Positions 12,936 to 25,500 of a stretch of DNA of 64,000 nucleotides are shown one piece after another; positions within the stretch are counted from its first letter, which is position 1; the number at the start of each line of letters is the position of its first letter. The DNA lies in NCBI RefSeq assembly GCF_020740795.1, contig NC_067284.1, positions 96,339,440-96,403,439 on the forward strand, read 5' to 3'. Source of the stretch: Apus apus (lineage: Eukaryota; Chordata; Aves; Apodiformes; Apodidae). The notes under the pieces were generated by a model. That model was given only the letters and a program-made list of their open reading frames with translations. It searched no databases and was not told the origin of the DNA. A program made the position numbers and the translations under genes.

Positions 12936-14299
12936 AGACAAAGGCCTAATCTTGTTGGGAATGGGAGAATTGTCAATACTGTGTGATGGAAGGGAGATGG
13001 GAAATGAGTCTCTGTGCATTTATGTGAACAATTTTAAGCTTCAGTCCCCTCAACCCCTTCCCCTGGTTCTGCTAATAAAGTGCACGAGGAAGGAAAAGGG
13101 CTGTTAGAGCAGAGTAGGCAGGGCTGGGAAGGCCTGACAGAATGTGCAGGGGGACCCCAGGCAGGCCTGGGCACTGTGGTTCTCCTGTGTCTCAGTGGGA
13201 TGCTCCTCAGACACTGTGCCTTTGCTGTGCTGGCCCCATGGCTGCTGCTGGGTTTTCATCTGGTTACAGGGGCTACTTGGTCTCACAGTCATGACCTGTA
13301 ACTGCCTCAGGATTTTTAATTTTCTTTTCCTTTTGTCAGAGGGAGAAGCTGGGATGCTGCTGTTCAAGATGTCTTCCAATTACAGCAGCTCCTGCAGAAG
13401 CTCTGCTTGATGCTGTTTTGTTTGCTTTCTTCCCTGTGAAGGTTGTGAGAAGGGAACCAAAACCACAAAAGTCAGCTCTGCTCTAAGAGTAACCTCTATG
13501 ATATCTCTCCTTTTGCATTAGAAATGTACAAATAGAAAATGACAGCTGCCTTTTCCTTTTCTTCTTTTCTGCTGCAGTATGGCTTCTCCTCTGCCTGATT
13601 TGCTGGAATAGCCAGGCAGCAATTCAGTGGAAAAAATCAGTAAGATTAGGTACAAGCAGGCCTTGCTCAGCACTCTATAATGACTGGACTCCTACTGCCA
13701 CTTCATTTATTTATTTATTTTACAGATCTCAAAACATTTCTTTTATAAGATAGTGCCACATTTCAACAGTGTTTCTTCCTCTTGTCAACCTTTACCTGAG
13801 GAGAGTGACTGAAAGAGAGCTCACAAAATATCTCTTGGACATCTTAGAGATCTTCCTTAGCCTTATGTGTGCCACAGAGTTCTTTCTTGAAGCATTTTTA
13901 CATCCTTGAGAGATCATCTCACAGTGCCAGGATTTTCTAGTATTAAGGCCTTTTTAATATTTAAAGTGACCTGTGCATAAAACTTTATTGCTGCTAAGCC
14001 TTGAAGTCATCAAGAGAGTAGCCTAGAAATTGTGAGTTAAGTTAAAATTGTGGTTGTGCTCTTTTGTGGTTGTGCTCTTGTTTCTGAGCCTGGGAGGTGC
14101 AGCCAAGATTGCCTCTATTATGAGGAGAGCTATGAACTTCTAAAAATATATAACTCAGAATTATCAAACATCTGAGGAAGGAGCTAAGGAAAATGTCAGA
14201 TTTAACACAGAACCCCAGGGGTGAGTTAATCCATAAAGATGTTTAAAGCTCATAGTAGGACAGATTTTAGTGCTTTCAGAAGCTAACATTGGTGATGTG
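12936..14299. other. Intergenic, nothing coding recognised
   Basis: No exon or clear transposon was recognised. There is a TTTA simple repeat at 13704-13720, a 16-base imperfect tandem duplication around 14048-14079 (TGGTTGTGCTCTT twice), and a GC-richer part at 13090-13290 without a gene-like frame. Confidence 0.5.
13704..13720 (+). repeat. (TTTA)n microsatellite
   Basis: Four tandem ATTT units. Simple repeat. Confidence 0.8.
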
Positions 14300-15350
14300 G
14301 AGCTTGACCCAAGGTTCACCTAGTCCAGAGTGCTGTTTCTAACAGTATTCATAGGTAAAAACCTACCAAAGAGTCTGAACAAGACAAGTATGTGTGATAC
14401 TCAATGCTTTTCCAGCCTTCACCTTTTTGAACTCGGAGACTTAATCGCTAGATGTGGTCCTTGGGCAGTTCTCCTCTGTGAGAATATGTCCAGCCTTCTC
14501 CTGAAGCCACAGAAAGTTAAATCATCTGCCATGCCCTCTGTCAAGGTGCTTCTGCTGCCTGTTTTTTAGTTGTTTTGAATGAGCATCTGTAAATTACCCC
14601 CTAGTGCTGATACTGTTAGAGAAGCAGACAACCAGCCTTTACCCACCTTTCCTACACCCACTCACAGTTTTGCAGACTTTTTCGATATACCCAGAAATCA
14701 CCTCATACAGACTGCTTTGTCCTACCTTCCTATCTTGTCCCCTTCCTCTACCTTTGATCTTGTGCCTTTCTCTCAACATTTGCCAGTTCTGCGGTAAAAC
14801 TTTTGAGTGATTTACTTGCTCAGTTGCATAGAATTTCTCTGTAGTTTTTATGGTTGGAACTAGTCCTTACTATGCTGAATAACTTTGTGTTCTTGGTAAG
14901 CTTTCTTAGTTCACACTTTCCTAATTTTCCTGTAAATACACGGAACAGCACAAGTCCTAGCACTGACTCGAACTATTCCTTACTCTTCACTGATAAAATG
15001 CTGCTACTGTATTTCCCAATGGTGCCAGGACCTTCCATGGATGCTTGGTTTCTTCTAATCCTTTGGCAGACTTATTTGAAAATCAAGTCAGTCTATATCA
15101 ATGAGATCACCTATATCCACAGGTTTGTTGATTCTTTTGCAGATCTCCAGGGAGAGCAAGGTAGACCTTCTCGTTATAAAAGCCATAATAACTCTTCCTG
15201 CTGTGATCAGCCTAAGTAGATTCTACTTCTCTAGATGCTCACTAATTTTTGTCTTTATTACAGCTTCCCCTGTTTGTCCTGGTTCAAAGGTAAGACTAAC
15301 TTTCCTATATAATTTCTGGTGTTTTTCTAAAGATTGGTGTTACTGGCACC
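14300..15350 (-). mobile_element. Ancient CR1/L3-type LINE, 3' UTR to reverse transcriptase, minus strand
   Basis: An old, strongly diverged LINE copy lies antisense. The left part (about 14300-14610) resembles the 3' end of amniote CR1/L3 elements, with a diverged 'CACCTAGTCCAGAGT' and 'ACCCCCTAGT' pattern. The right part (about 14860-15350) follows the order of the reverse-transcriptase region seen in old CR1/L3 copies. On the minus strand near 15065-15125 a VDI...LDFQ-like stretch corresponds to the first catalytic Asp motif region of the polymerase, and AAAAGCCATAATAACTCTTC near 15180 is the diverged form of a well known antisense L3 phrase. Borders are approximate and many indels are present. 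Reading frames on the plus strand here are shadows. Confidence 0.55.
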
Positions 15351-18300
15351 TGTAGCTGTGACCCAATGCTGCACTGCATCCTAAAGCTTAAGAAATGGTC
15401 TCCAGGAGCTCAGCACCCTGCCAGCGTCCTGGCCCTTTCTCTGTCCAGTCTATGGGGACACATCACATTGGTCAAAGTGAAAAACTGTGTGCTCAGTTTT
15501 TTGGCTCAGGAAGGGCTTTACAGGCACGTTGTGCAGCATCTTTTATCTTAAAGCACAGACAGGGAACATAGGCTGGGTGCTCACATGGGAGGGGACGTGT
15601 TCAGTCCCTCCTGTGCCACAGCTTAGTCTCTCTGCCTCTCCCGCATGTGCTGTGGGTTTGGTGTTTTCCTAGGCCACAGGGGTAGGGTTTGATAAATAGA
15701 CGGCAAATAATTAGGACCTTATTTATCAGTGGAATTGGTGCCATAGTAGAGCCACAAATATGTGGGAGAGTGTACATCCAGCACCAGTGAAGCGTTGCTA
15801 ACCTTGTGTGACGGAGCAAGGGCTAACAAGCAAGGAATGTGTTGTGGGAGGGAGTCAGAAAGCTCTGGCTGAGCACAGCAGGGTCAGCCTCTCCTCATGG
15901 AAAAGATGCCAGTTTCCCATGTCAAAAAGCAGCCTTAAGCAGTGCTTTTCATACAGGGTGATTTTTGTCTCACTTGAACCCTTGTATGTGAAATTTTGGG
16001 CCCTGCTTAGGACAGTAAACCTCTAAACTTCAGACAGGTTGGAAGTTCTTTATAGTCTGGAGGTGAAACTGGGATAGCACAAACGGCCAGTGCTTGTGAA
16101 ACACAGACCAGCATGTCTGGACAGTCACAGAGGTGCATGTTACCTGCAAGTCTGTAAACAGTAGTAAAACTAGCTGGAGTACAGCTATTACTTCTGTTGA
16201 ATTACACCTCTATTTTATACCTCCACATGGAATTTACTTTCAGTGGGTAGTGATTGGCAGAAAAAAGTAATTGTTTCACTCAGTATTGTGAAGGGTATCT
16301 TAGGCTCTCTAAGACACACTTAAGTGTGTGCTCTTGCCTACTGTGTGGATTGTGCATTAGTCCAGTCACCCCTAACAGAGGCATTTGCATGAGCAGTTAG
16401 CTGTCATTTCCTGCAAATCAGATTATTTTGAATTAGAATTTAAAGTGACTTTACAGTTGCTGAACTGTACTTGTTAGTTAGGGAGAGCAATGTTTTTACT
16501 CTGCCACATTTAGAAAGGAGCCGAGGCCCTTAACTCTTTCAAGAGAGCAATTTTTTCTGAAATGCATATTCCGAGAAGCACGGTGCATGCAGGGGTCCTA
16601 ACCTTATTTCCTTTATGCTGCTAACCATCACTGGAGCTGGTGGCACTGCTCTCACAAGCAAAATAAATTAATTTGCTTCTTAAACTTCATGAGTAGAAGA
16701 ACATAAAAGTGAAACATGAGCTTCACTTTTCAATGATAGTTTTATGGACTTCTGTACAGAGTGTTTTTTTGTTTTTAAAGTACTTAGTCATGTTGTTCAG
16801 GGCTATTCATGATAGGTTGTATACCTGTATGTGCAGCTGTGCATATAACTGTAAATGAAGATGTCCCTATTATCACTCATAGAATACATTTAAATTGCCA
16901 GTGGGAATGTTCTACTTATATTAGAGAATTTTATTTCCTAAAAATATTCTCTGAAAATTTACAGACCTAAATTTCCTCATGTTTCGTGTCAGAGGATGAT
17001 CAGATACATGGTCTTTATTTCTAACTGAAACACAACCAAATAATAAAAGGGTTTATGTTAAAATGGTGATGCTAAGACATCGTATTTTAAAGTTATGCTA
17101 TAGGGACTTTGGCTGGTATTCTACATCAATGCATGAAAGAAAATAAATATATTCAGGTTTCTTAGTTCCTGCAAACAAGATCTTGCATGTAACTTAAGTG
17201 GTTTCTTGGCTTTCTAGCATGATTTCAGAGTGAATGCCTTGTTATGAATGTCTGCTTGAAGAACACAGTGCCCTGTTAGCTGTTAATAGGAATCAAAGAA
17301 TCTTGATTGATTTGGTAACCAGGGAATATTTGATGTTCAAGATCATAAAATATGAGAACAGATATTAATTTTACTATCTGCTGCCTAGAAAAGGAATGGA
17401 TTTAGTTAAATCGAATAATAAAAGAACAACTTGTTTTTCCATATTATATAAAAGCATAATGACATTATGTAGCTAGCTTGAACCAACAAGAGCAATAAAA
17501 TGTAAGATTCTTGCTACCTTTAATCCTGCTGTGGCTGGAGGTAGTGCAATGCACTAAGTAATAATACCGTGGAAATAATGAGACCAATAAAATTTTAAAC
17601 CTGGGGGCTGGAAAAAGGAGTGTGACATGTTATTGTCAGATATATTGGCAGAATGTTAGAATGATGTTAGAATAATCCTCATGAAACCAACAGAGCCCCC
17701 AAATTAACAGCCACAAGCGAATTTGCCTTAGGTTTGCTTCACCTCACCGTTAATTTACCCTGTTGAGTTATGGGATGATTTAATGGGGCACTGATGTCAG
17801 GAGAGACATTTCATTAGTGCTGCCTTCCTTTTTATTTCTTGGAGGAGGTCTCCTGCCAGACGGTGCAACCTTGAGGAACCTGTGGTGTTTCTTGGAGGGC
17901 ATCTGTGGTATGGGTGGTGATTGTGGAAGGTGAGCTCCTCTGCCAGCCCCTGGAGAGCTTGGGTTAGGATTTCACTGACTCATGTTCTAATTGGAAGGGA
18001 AAGCTATATTTGTGCTATTAAAGAGTGTTTGGATGTATGATGGAGTCTGAAAAAGAAAATCTGTTATGGAGTTGGATGGCAGAGAACAAAAAGAGAGGGC
18101 AGAGGCAGGAGACTGAATCAAAAGGAAGATGGAGAAGTGGGATAGCATGTGCAGACAGTGCAGGTGAACAGGAAGAGAGTAGATGAGCGGAGTTTCTTGC
18201 TGCCAAGCAGTTCCTAGAAGATGACATTGGAGAAGAGAAACTCCTCTCTGGGAGGCCTGAATTTGCTGCTTTCCCCTGGGCTATGACTGCTGTTGTCAGC

Positions 18301-21300
18301 TTGTGTCAGCTTGTTGCCAGCGTACCCCCAGGAGGGTTTGATACAAGTGTACTAAACAGCATGGAAAATAAACATTTTCTTATGTCACCTAGCACAGGAA
18401 GCTCATAAAAAAAAGGGTCATGGCAATTCAAGCCTTTACCTTCTGAAGGGAAGACTGACATATTTTCAAAGATCACAGTAATCTGCAGGAACCACTGCTG
18501 CGAAAGGACCTGGTTTTGGAGGAGGTGAGGATTTAGCATCACCTCAGGCATTTTGTATCACTATTACCAGGATACTGGAACAGCTGGATTGTTGCTTGGT
18601 TCTGTCAGTCTGGTGTCTGTTCAGAGGCTCATCATACAGTTTTACTGGACTATTAGTTCCCTGAACCTTCTCTAATAGAAACAATGCTGGGCAGAAACCA
18701 GGCAAGACAGTGCGTGCAATATGTTTAGACTGTTCAATGGTTAACAACAGAGCTCCTGTAGCGATTCAGTCATGCCAGTAGCGTAATGCCAGCCTCTGTC
18801 CTCATCTGACACTTTTGTACTGCTCAGAAGAAACCACTGGGGAAATATGCTTCACAGATAGTTAGTTGTACAGTCACATTCCTCAGAGCCTTGTATAATA
18901 AAGCATTGGCTGAGGAGGGGGAAATAACCAAGTGCTGGTCACATACCAGCTCTATTTTTCTTGTCAGCACAACCTCAAAGGCAGCTGACACTAGGTGTGA
19001 GGTAAAGCTATTCAGGGATCACCTCAATTAACAGCAGAGCTAGGACAGAACCCCAGCCTGGTTTCCTAGATAAAGCTCTGCTGCTTTTTCATTTACTGAG
19101 AAGAACCTGACTAAAATGAGCAACTGAGTTCTTCACTACAGAAATCCACTGGCAAACTGCTGAAGCAGGATGTGTTGCACGACGACAGGCTACCTCACGG
19201 TTAGCAGGGCCAGGGGGAATCCATAGCACAGAGAAAGCAGTGTATAGGTCCTAATTATTTTTTAATTTTGGATTAAAGCCATGCTGAAAAGCAAATGCAG
19301 TCAATAAAAAAGAGCTTACTTATCTCTTTGGACACAGAAGATGCTCCAGCATTGATTAACTGTAATGGGCTGCAGTGCACTGATTGCAAGGAAAGATATG
19401 ATTGATTGCGGGTGGGAAGACGCGTGGTCTTGGGGCAGCACCTTGGCAATCTTTAAAGGAGTGTCAGCCATACACGCAGAGCTGCCCCAAACTGAATTTA
19501 TTGTTTAGTAAACAGGGACTCCATTGTTGCTGAAAGATAACCTGGAAACATCAGGGATTGCAGCAGCCTGTTCTGTCACTATATTGGCAAGGTGAGGATA
19601 TGGATACTGGCAGAATGCCTGCATCTCTGAGTTTGTTCAGTCATGGTGTGCATTGCATTTTTTAGAAATAGCCATTCATAAATTTTTAAGTAAAATAACC
19701 CCCATGAAGTCCAAGCCTCCATTTCCTTGTACCAATGGCTACAGCCATATTGTGTCTGTGGTGGGAAACATGAGATCCTCCAGATCTTTCATATAACACA
19801 GATAATTATTTTCCTTTGTGAAGTTTTCCTGTTATATATAATATTCCTATTTTAGAAGAAATAAGAGAATTTTATCTTTTTTTTAGTCAGAAAGTAGATA
19901 TTTTCAAATGTCTGTCATGGCCTGAGCTTTTTTATTGTTTTCATGAGACAACAAAGAAAAGAGTTTCACAGTGGGATGCAGAGTAGATTTTGCCTATGTA
20001 ATTAGTCTGAACTTTTGAAAGAATTTAGGTCCCAAAGATCCCAAGGAAAAATTTTGGGTAAGTCAATTTCCAAGCTCTATATGCTTAAATGAGGCTTAAG
20101 CCCACTGAAGAAACCACATGTAAAGTCCACTGGCTGGTGGAGTAGCAAACCTCAAACAGTTTAATTGTGCCACACAGCTGTATTTTTCAAAAAGTTTCAT
20201 TTCAGGGAGTGACTGTAAGGAAGTGTTAGCTGAGTAAAGGGAATTGTTTGAACAGTGCTGGGATTTTGAACTAAGCCTCACTGTGAGAAATGCTGCCTTT
20301 TTGCAAACAGCCAGGGAAAGCTGCAGCTTCTTTCTCTAGGAGGGAAGATGATAAATGTTAATCACCCCTTGGCAACCTGTCAGGTGGTGAACTGCAACCC
20401 AAGAGGAGCAATTTGCTGATTAGCTGATGTGACAGATTATGAGATAGATATTTGCACACAGGGTAAGAGTAACAGTAGAGTTGGGCAAGAAATCTGCATC
20501 TCCTGAAGTTTTAGATCAGGGATCTAAAATCATTTGGAAGAAAAAATGTTTTCTTCTGGCCTTGTGGAAAAAAGTGAAAATATTATTGTGATGGTCCTTT
20601 TCTGAGTGTTTGGGATTGTTCTTTAAAAGGGTGACTCAAGATGGGGAGGAGATGTGTAATCCTGGGTCCCTTGGCAGTCTTGGGGCCCCTATGGAGCATG
20701 CTGACCCAACCACCCAGCTATCCTGCCCTCCATAGATTACAAGACATTTACATTATCAGACACTCTAAAAACATTTCCTGTGGTGTCTCATGCCTTAGGT
20801 TTACCTGAGAGCTGGGTAAGTATACATGCTAATCTGGACTCTGTATGCATGGGCACGGCCATCTGTACTTCTCAGCTTCCCTTTGCAAGCAACAAGTGCT
20901 GGAGCAAGACAGAGGGATATGCTGGAACACCATCATTCTTGATGCAGCTGAACCAGAGTCATGGTAAACAGTAATGCTTGGCCACTGATCCTACTGATCA
21001 GAAAAGATGAAGTGTTTTGCAAGGTGATGTTTCTAGGATGGCTGCAAAGACCTTTGAGGCAGAACGAAGAAGGGAAGATGCTTGCTGTTAGGTTGGGTGA
21101 GGAGCCTGTGTGGCAAATCCACTGTCCAAGCAACACTGTGGACAGCAAGGCAGCCCCCGTGAAGGAGAGATGTTGGAGAGGGATTTGAGTGAGGGTTGGG
21201 CAGATCCACCCTATGGAAGAGAGGAGGTTCTGGATGCCCTTGGTGGTAAAGATGGGGCTTCAGCCTTGTGATGAATTTCCTCAGGAGGCTGGAAGATTAA

Positions 21301-22024
21301 CTCATTCAAAGCATACAAAGAAGAAGAAAAAAAGCAACCAAAACCCAAAACACACAAAAAGGCCAAACCCTTTGAACACTGCTGTTTATGATTACATAGA
21401 GATTCAAGGCTTCCTTCACATTCATAGCTAGAAACTGTTTTCCTAGATGAAGTTTTTAGAGGCTCAGATGTAATCAGCTAAGAAACTCTTCAAATAAGCT
21501 AGCTGTGTTTTGATTTGGTGCAAATAAGAACTGAAGTAATAGGAATAGCTATTCCAGGAATAGCTGAGGCTTTGAAATGCTGATTTTAAAAGCTACATGC
21601 TGCCATTCAGCTGTCCTGTCATAACAGTATGGAACAAAAGACAATTTCCCTCTCTGCGGGCACACATAAAAGTGTCTCAGTAATTGGAAATAAAAATCCA
21701 CCTCTGAAAAGCAGGGGGTCTTAATTTTTTCCTTCCCTCCCACCCCTTCTATTTATTATTTTTAATTCTCACCTCCCCCTCATATTTCTTCTGTGTCAAA
21801 AAGACAAAGAGCAATGTGTCATACATCACCTAGGCTCTCCAGCTATCATTTCTTTACTGCCAACTGTTACTTAACTTCACATAACTATTTGGAAAGTCTG
21901 ATTATATGGGGCACTGCTATAAATTCACTGTAAACACTCATTCACCTGTGCCATAAACTGATAAGGGAGAGAGATCTGAGATGATACCTGTGCTGCAATC
22001 AGAAGCTCAGGCAGAGCAGGTATG
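15351..22024. other. Intergenic, AT-rich, mostly unique
   Basis: No coding exon or clear transposon was seen in these 6.7 kb. The part 16.4-17.8 kb is AT-rich, low in obvious repeats and rich in TAAT cores and an ATTTGCAT octamer (16384-16391), which would suit a conserved non-coding element. This is inference only. A purine-rich block lies at 18040-18240. Confidence 0.45.
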
Positions 22025-22533
22025 GTCTCTGTGTATCTGGGGATGACCACATCTGGACTGTTGTGTCCTGTTCTGGGCTCCCCAGTTCAGGAGGGACAGG
22101 GATATGATTAAGGGACTGGAACACCTGTTTTATGAGGAAAGGCTGAGAGACCTGGGGCTGTTTAGCCGTGGGAAGACTGAGAGGGGATCTTATTAATGTA
22201 TATAAATATCTGAAGAGTGGTTGTCAAGTAGAGTGGGCCAGTCTCTTTTCAGGGGTGCCCTGTGATAGGACAAGGGGCAACAGACAAAAACTGGAACACA
22301 GGAAGTTCCACTTCAACAAGAAAAAACCTCTTTACTGTAAGGGTTACAGAGCTCTGGAACAGGCTGCCCAAAGAGGTTGTGGAGTCTCCTTCTCTAAAGA
22401 ATTTCAAGACCTGTCTGGATGCATTCCTGTGTGACCAGCCCTATGTGGTCCTGCTCTGGCAAGGGGTTTGGCCTCTATGATCTCCAGAGGTCCCTTCCAA
22501 CCCTTACCATTCTATGATTGAATGATTCTATGA
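22025..22533 (+). mobile_element. CR1 LINE, 3'-end fragment, second subfamily
   Basis: A plus-strand CR1 copy of about 510 bases. It enters in ORF2 (CACATCTGGACTGTTGTGTC). It continues through the C-terminal coding part, where two frames joined by a frameshift near 22270 give residues like RLRGDLINVYKYL, DRTRGNRQKLEHRKFHF, FTVRVTELWNRLP and VVESPSLKNFKTCLDAFL. It ends near 22533 after CTCCAGAGGTCCCTTCCAAC and a diverged double tail (TTCTATGATTGAATGATTCT). Its 3' end differs from the copy at 1.9 kb, so it belongs to another CR1 subfamily. It is inactive: 5'-truncated and frameshifted. Confidence 0.92.
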
Positions 22534-25500
22534 GAGCTGCACACACAGGGTGCTGGCATGGGGCTTGGGTACTTGCCTAAAGTCATGGGTAAGCTGGTAC
22601 CTCATTCTTTTGGCATCACGATAACTATGTGGCTCTGATAGTGGAGCTGGTTCAGGGCTACCTATACATGTGCTTTGGCCCAGCACCTCGGTCAGTATGG
22701 ACGTAATCTGCCTTTTGAATTTCTTTCTCTGCATTTTGCCTTTGCCTTCCCCTCTTCAGCCTGATATGGAGGGAATTAATTTGCTGTGATATTTTATCTG
22801 GAAGAGATTACTCTCAGCTTGCTGGATACTGGGAGGGGGACATTGCTACCCCACGTTCCTCTTCACTAAACACCCCTGCTCTGAAGAGGTTATAGCCCCA
22901 TCTATTAGGCTGCACTCTCCCACCTACCATGTGGCTATTCAGAAATGGCCCTTTTTTTTTTTCTTGCTTTTCCCTGGGGGCTGGTATCAAAAGTAACCTA
23001 GTGGTCCTCACAGAATAGAACAGATTTTAACAATGCTTATTCTGAATCTATGCCTAAAAGTGATTATGGAAAAAATAATATTTTGGATTTATGTGTTTAC
23101 GTATCTCCATAGTTGGGGTAAATAACTTTCAAGGCCTGTTTTATCTGCAGACCTTTGGTGTTTTTTCATGTAAGTTCAGTGATGTTTTCAGGATTTGTTT
23201 GGAGAGCTGAAAATTTTAGTGAGCTCATGTGAACTCAGCCATGCAGCTTTGCCTCAATGAGCAGCACCTTTAATATCTGCTAGACTGCTGCCATGGGTGA
23301 ACTCACTCCTACAAGTTCATGGTGGTAACACTGGTACAGCAGTAAGTAGCAAATTGCTCCTTCTGATATGAATCTGGAAGTAAATTAGTCTGTTATTTTC
23401 TGAAATCATACATACTTTTAGGATCACTAGTGTCCCGTTGGGCATGAGTAATGAATTATCTGGTACCACAGATCCTAATAAATGGATTCTTTTTTTAGAA
23501 AGATATTAAGGAATCATGTTGTCTATTGCTAGGTTATTTCTTTTGCCCTGTAACATATAAATGGAGGGAACTTGCAAATGAAGGGTGGTATACTGAGGAA
23601 AAATGGAAAGAATTACTCTATTGTGTTGTGCATTGTTGTCTCTGGCTTTCATTGCTATAGGATGTAATTGTGTTAGCCACTGTACTGTTAGATTTCAAAA
23701 GGCCAGTCCATAAGCAGTAATAACATTTGTGGCAATCTGAGCTAAGTTAATGAAAAAGATAATAAAATCTAATGCTACAGGGCATGATACTTGATATCTC
23801 CAGGGGTCATAAAGAGATCAGACAGCTGACTCTGGGGAAGGGAAGGAGCGGGTTGTAAGTGTGGAGGGCAGAAGAAGCAAGAGACAGCAGAAAAGTGAGG
23901 GTCACCTTGCTGAGAAGCCCTGCCTGCTGGTCACTGACAGAGGTAGGAGGGCATATGCTAGATATATCACAGAGGTGAAGATGCTTATCAAGCTCATTAT
24001 ATTTTTAGTAATGCCAATACTTGATCATTTATAAATTTCAGCTAATCCCAGACATTTGTCTCTGTATTGATTAGGAAATTAGTGCTTCTGCCTTGCTCAT
24101 AGCAGGCATACACTGAATTAGAGGTTGATCATGGATGGCATTTCAGTAGTCGTCTTTATTGGTTTTTCAATACACAGCCACTTCAATCTGAAACTCACAG
24201 CTACCACTGATGCCAATGTAATATTTCATTGCATCCCTAGACAATACTTCTTCCTGCTTCTAACTATGAACACAGCAAGGTGTCTGTGTGGATGCTTTCA
24301 CCACCATATATCACTTAAAAGTCCTGACAGTGGCTTATGCACTGACTAGTAGCACAAATAGTGCCCATGTTCCTTGTAGGTGTTCCGTAAGAGACATGTA
24401 CAATTGTAACTGTAGTAACCACCAAAAACATGCTTTCTCTTAGATTTGTGTTGTATTTATTGCAATAACCTCTCCATCCTCCTCTGCTCTCTTGTACATT
24501 CCTTCTTAGAATTCTTCTTTTTCTACTGCTGGTCTCCTTTACACAGATCTGGCTTTGAATGCAGTAAGAATTCTCATACCAAATCCTAGCCATCTGAGGC
24601 CATCTGAGGCTACAGCCTGTGTCTGTTCATGTCCAAAGGTAGATGACTAGGAAGAATGAGAAGGCCAAAGACTGCACAAGAGTCCCTTCTTTCATGTATT
24701 TTCCCAAGTCTCAGCAGTCAGAAGTTTAAGAGTTATCCTATATTAGGTGTTTTAACTGTCACACTGTGGCTTTGATCATTAATCAAATGTGAACAGATGC
24801 ATTGAATCCCTTTTTGAATGTCTAGACATTACTGGTTTCCTATAGCATGCTTATGAAGTCTTAAAGAGTTCTCCAATAAAATACTGATAGAAAAACATGA
24901 GTGGGAAAGACTGTGGGGACTGGTGGTTTTGGTTCTGCCTGGCCATTCACAGTCTCTTTCCCTTCTACCTCTGTGCATTTAAGTAGCCCACATTCACCCT
25001 GTACAGACAATATGATCATTGATAATTTGTGCATTTGGAGGCTCTTCTATCATTTGCATCTTTGTGTAGCTCTTCTGTTAGACCCCATATGCACAGAAGA
25101 ATTCATCAAGAGACACTTGCTCTAGCCTAGCCATGAGGCTATCTCATCGTCCAAGCAGGATGAGAGGGGTATGCCAAGGTCATGGGGATGATGGGAAGAG
25201 CCAGTGGGGAATAATCAAAGCAGAGGTGGAGATGCATAACATGAAGCTCATGGCTGAGTTCTGAAAGGTAGCTTTGTTTTTTTCAGGTAGCGTATTCACC
25301 CTCAGAAGCAGAGTCACATGAGCTTAGTGCAGAGCTAACCATGTACTCTACAGTGAAGGCATTCCTTGTAGCCTGTAAATGAAACCAGCTTGTCATATAT
25401 TTGCTTTGAGAAAAATAAAGGGCCATATTTGACACTTGAGTATTTTTTTTTTTTTTCAAAAGAACAACAAATACACATAGAATTTAATGGGAAATGTCAA

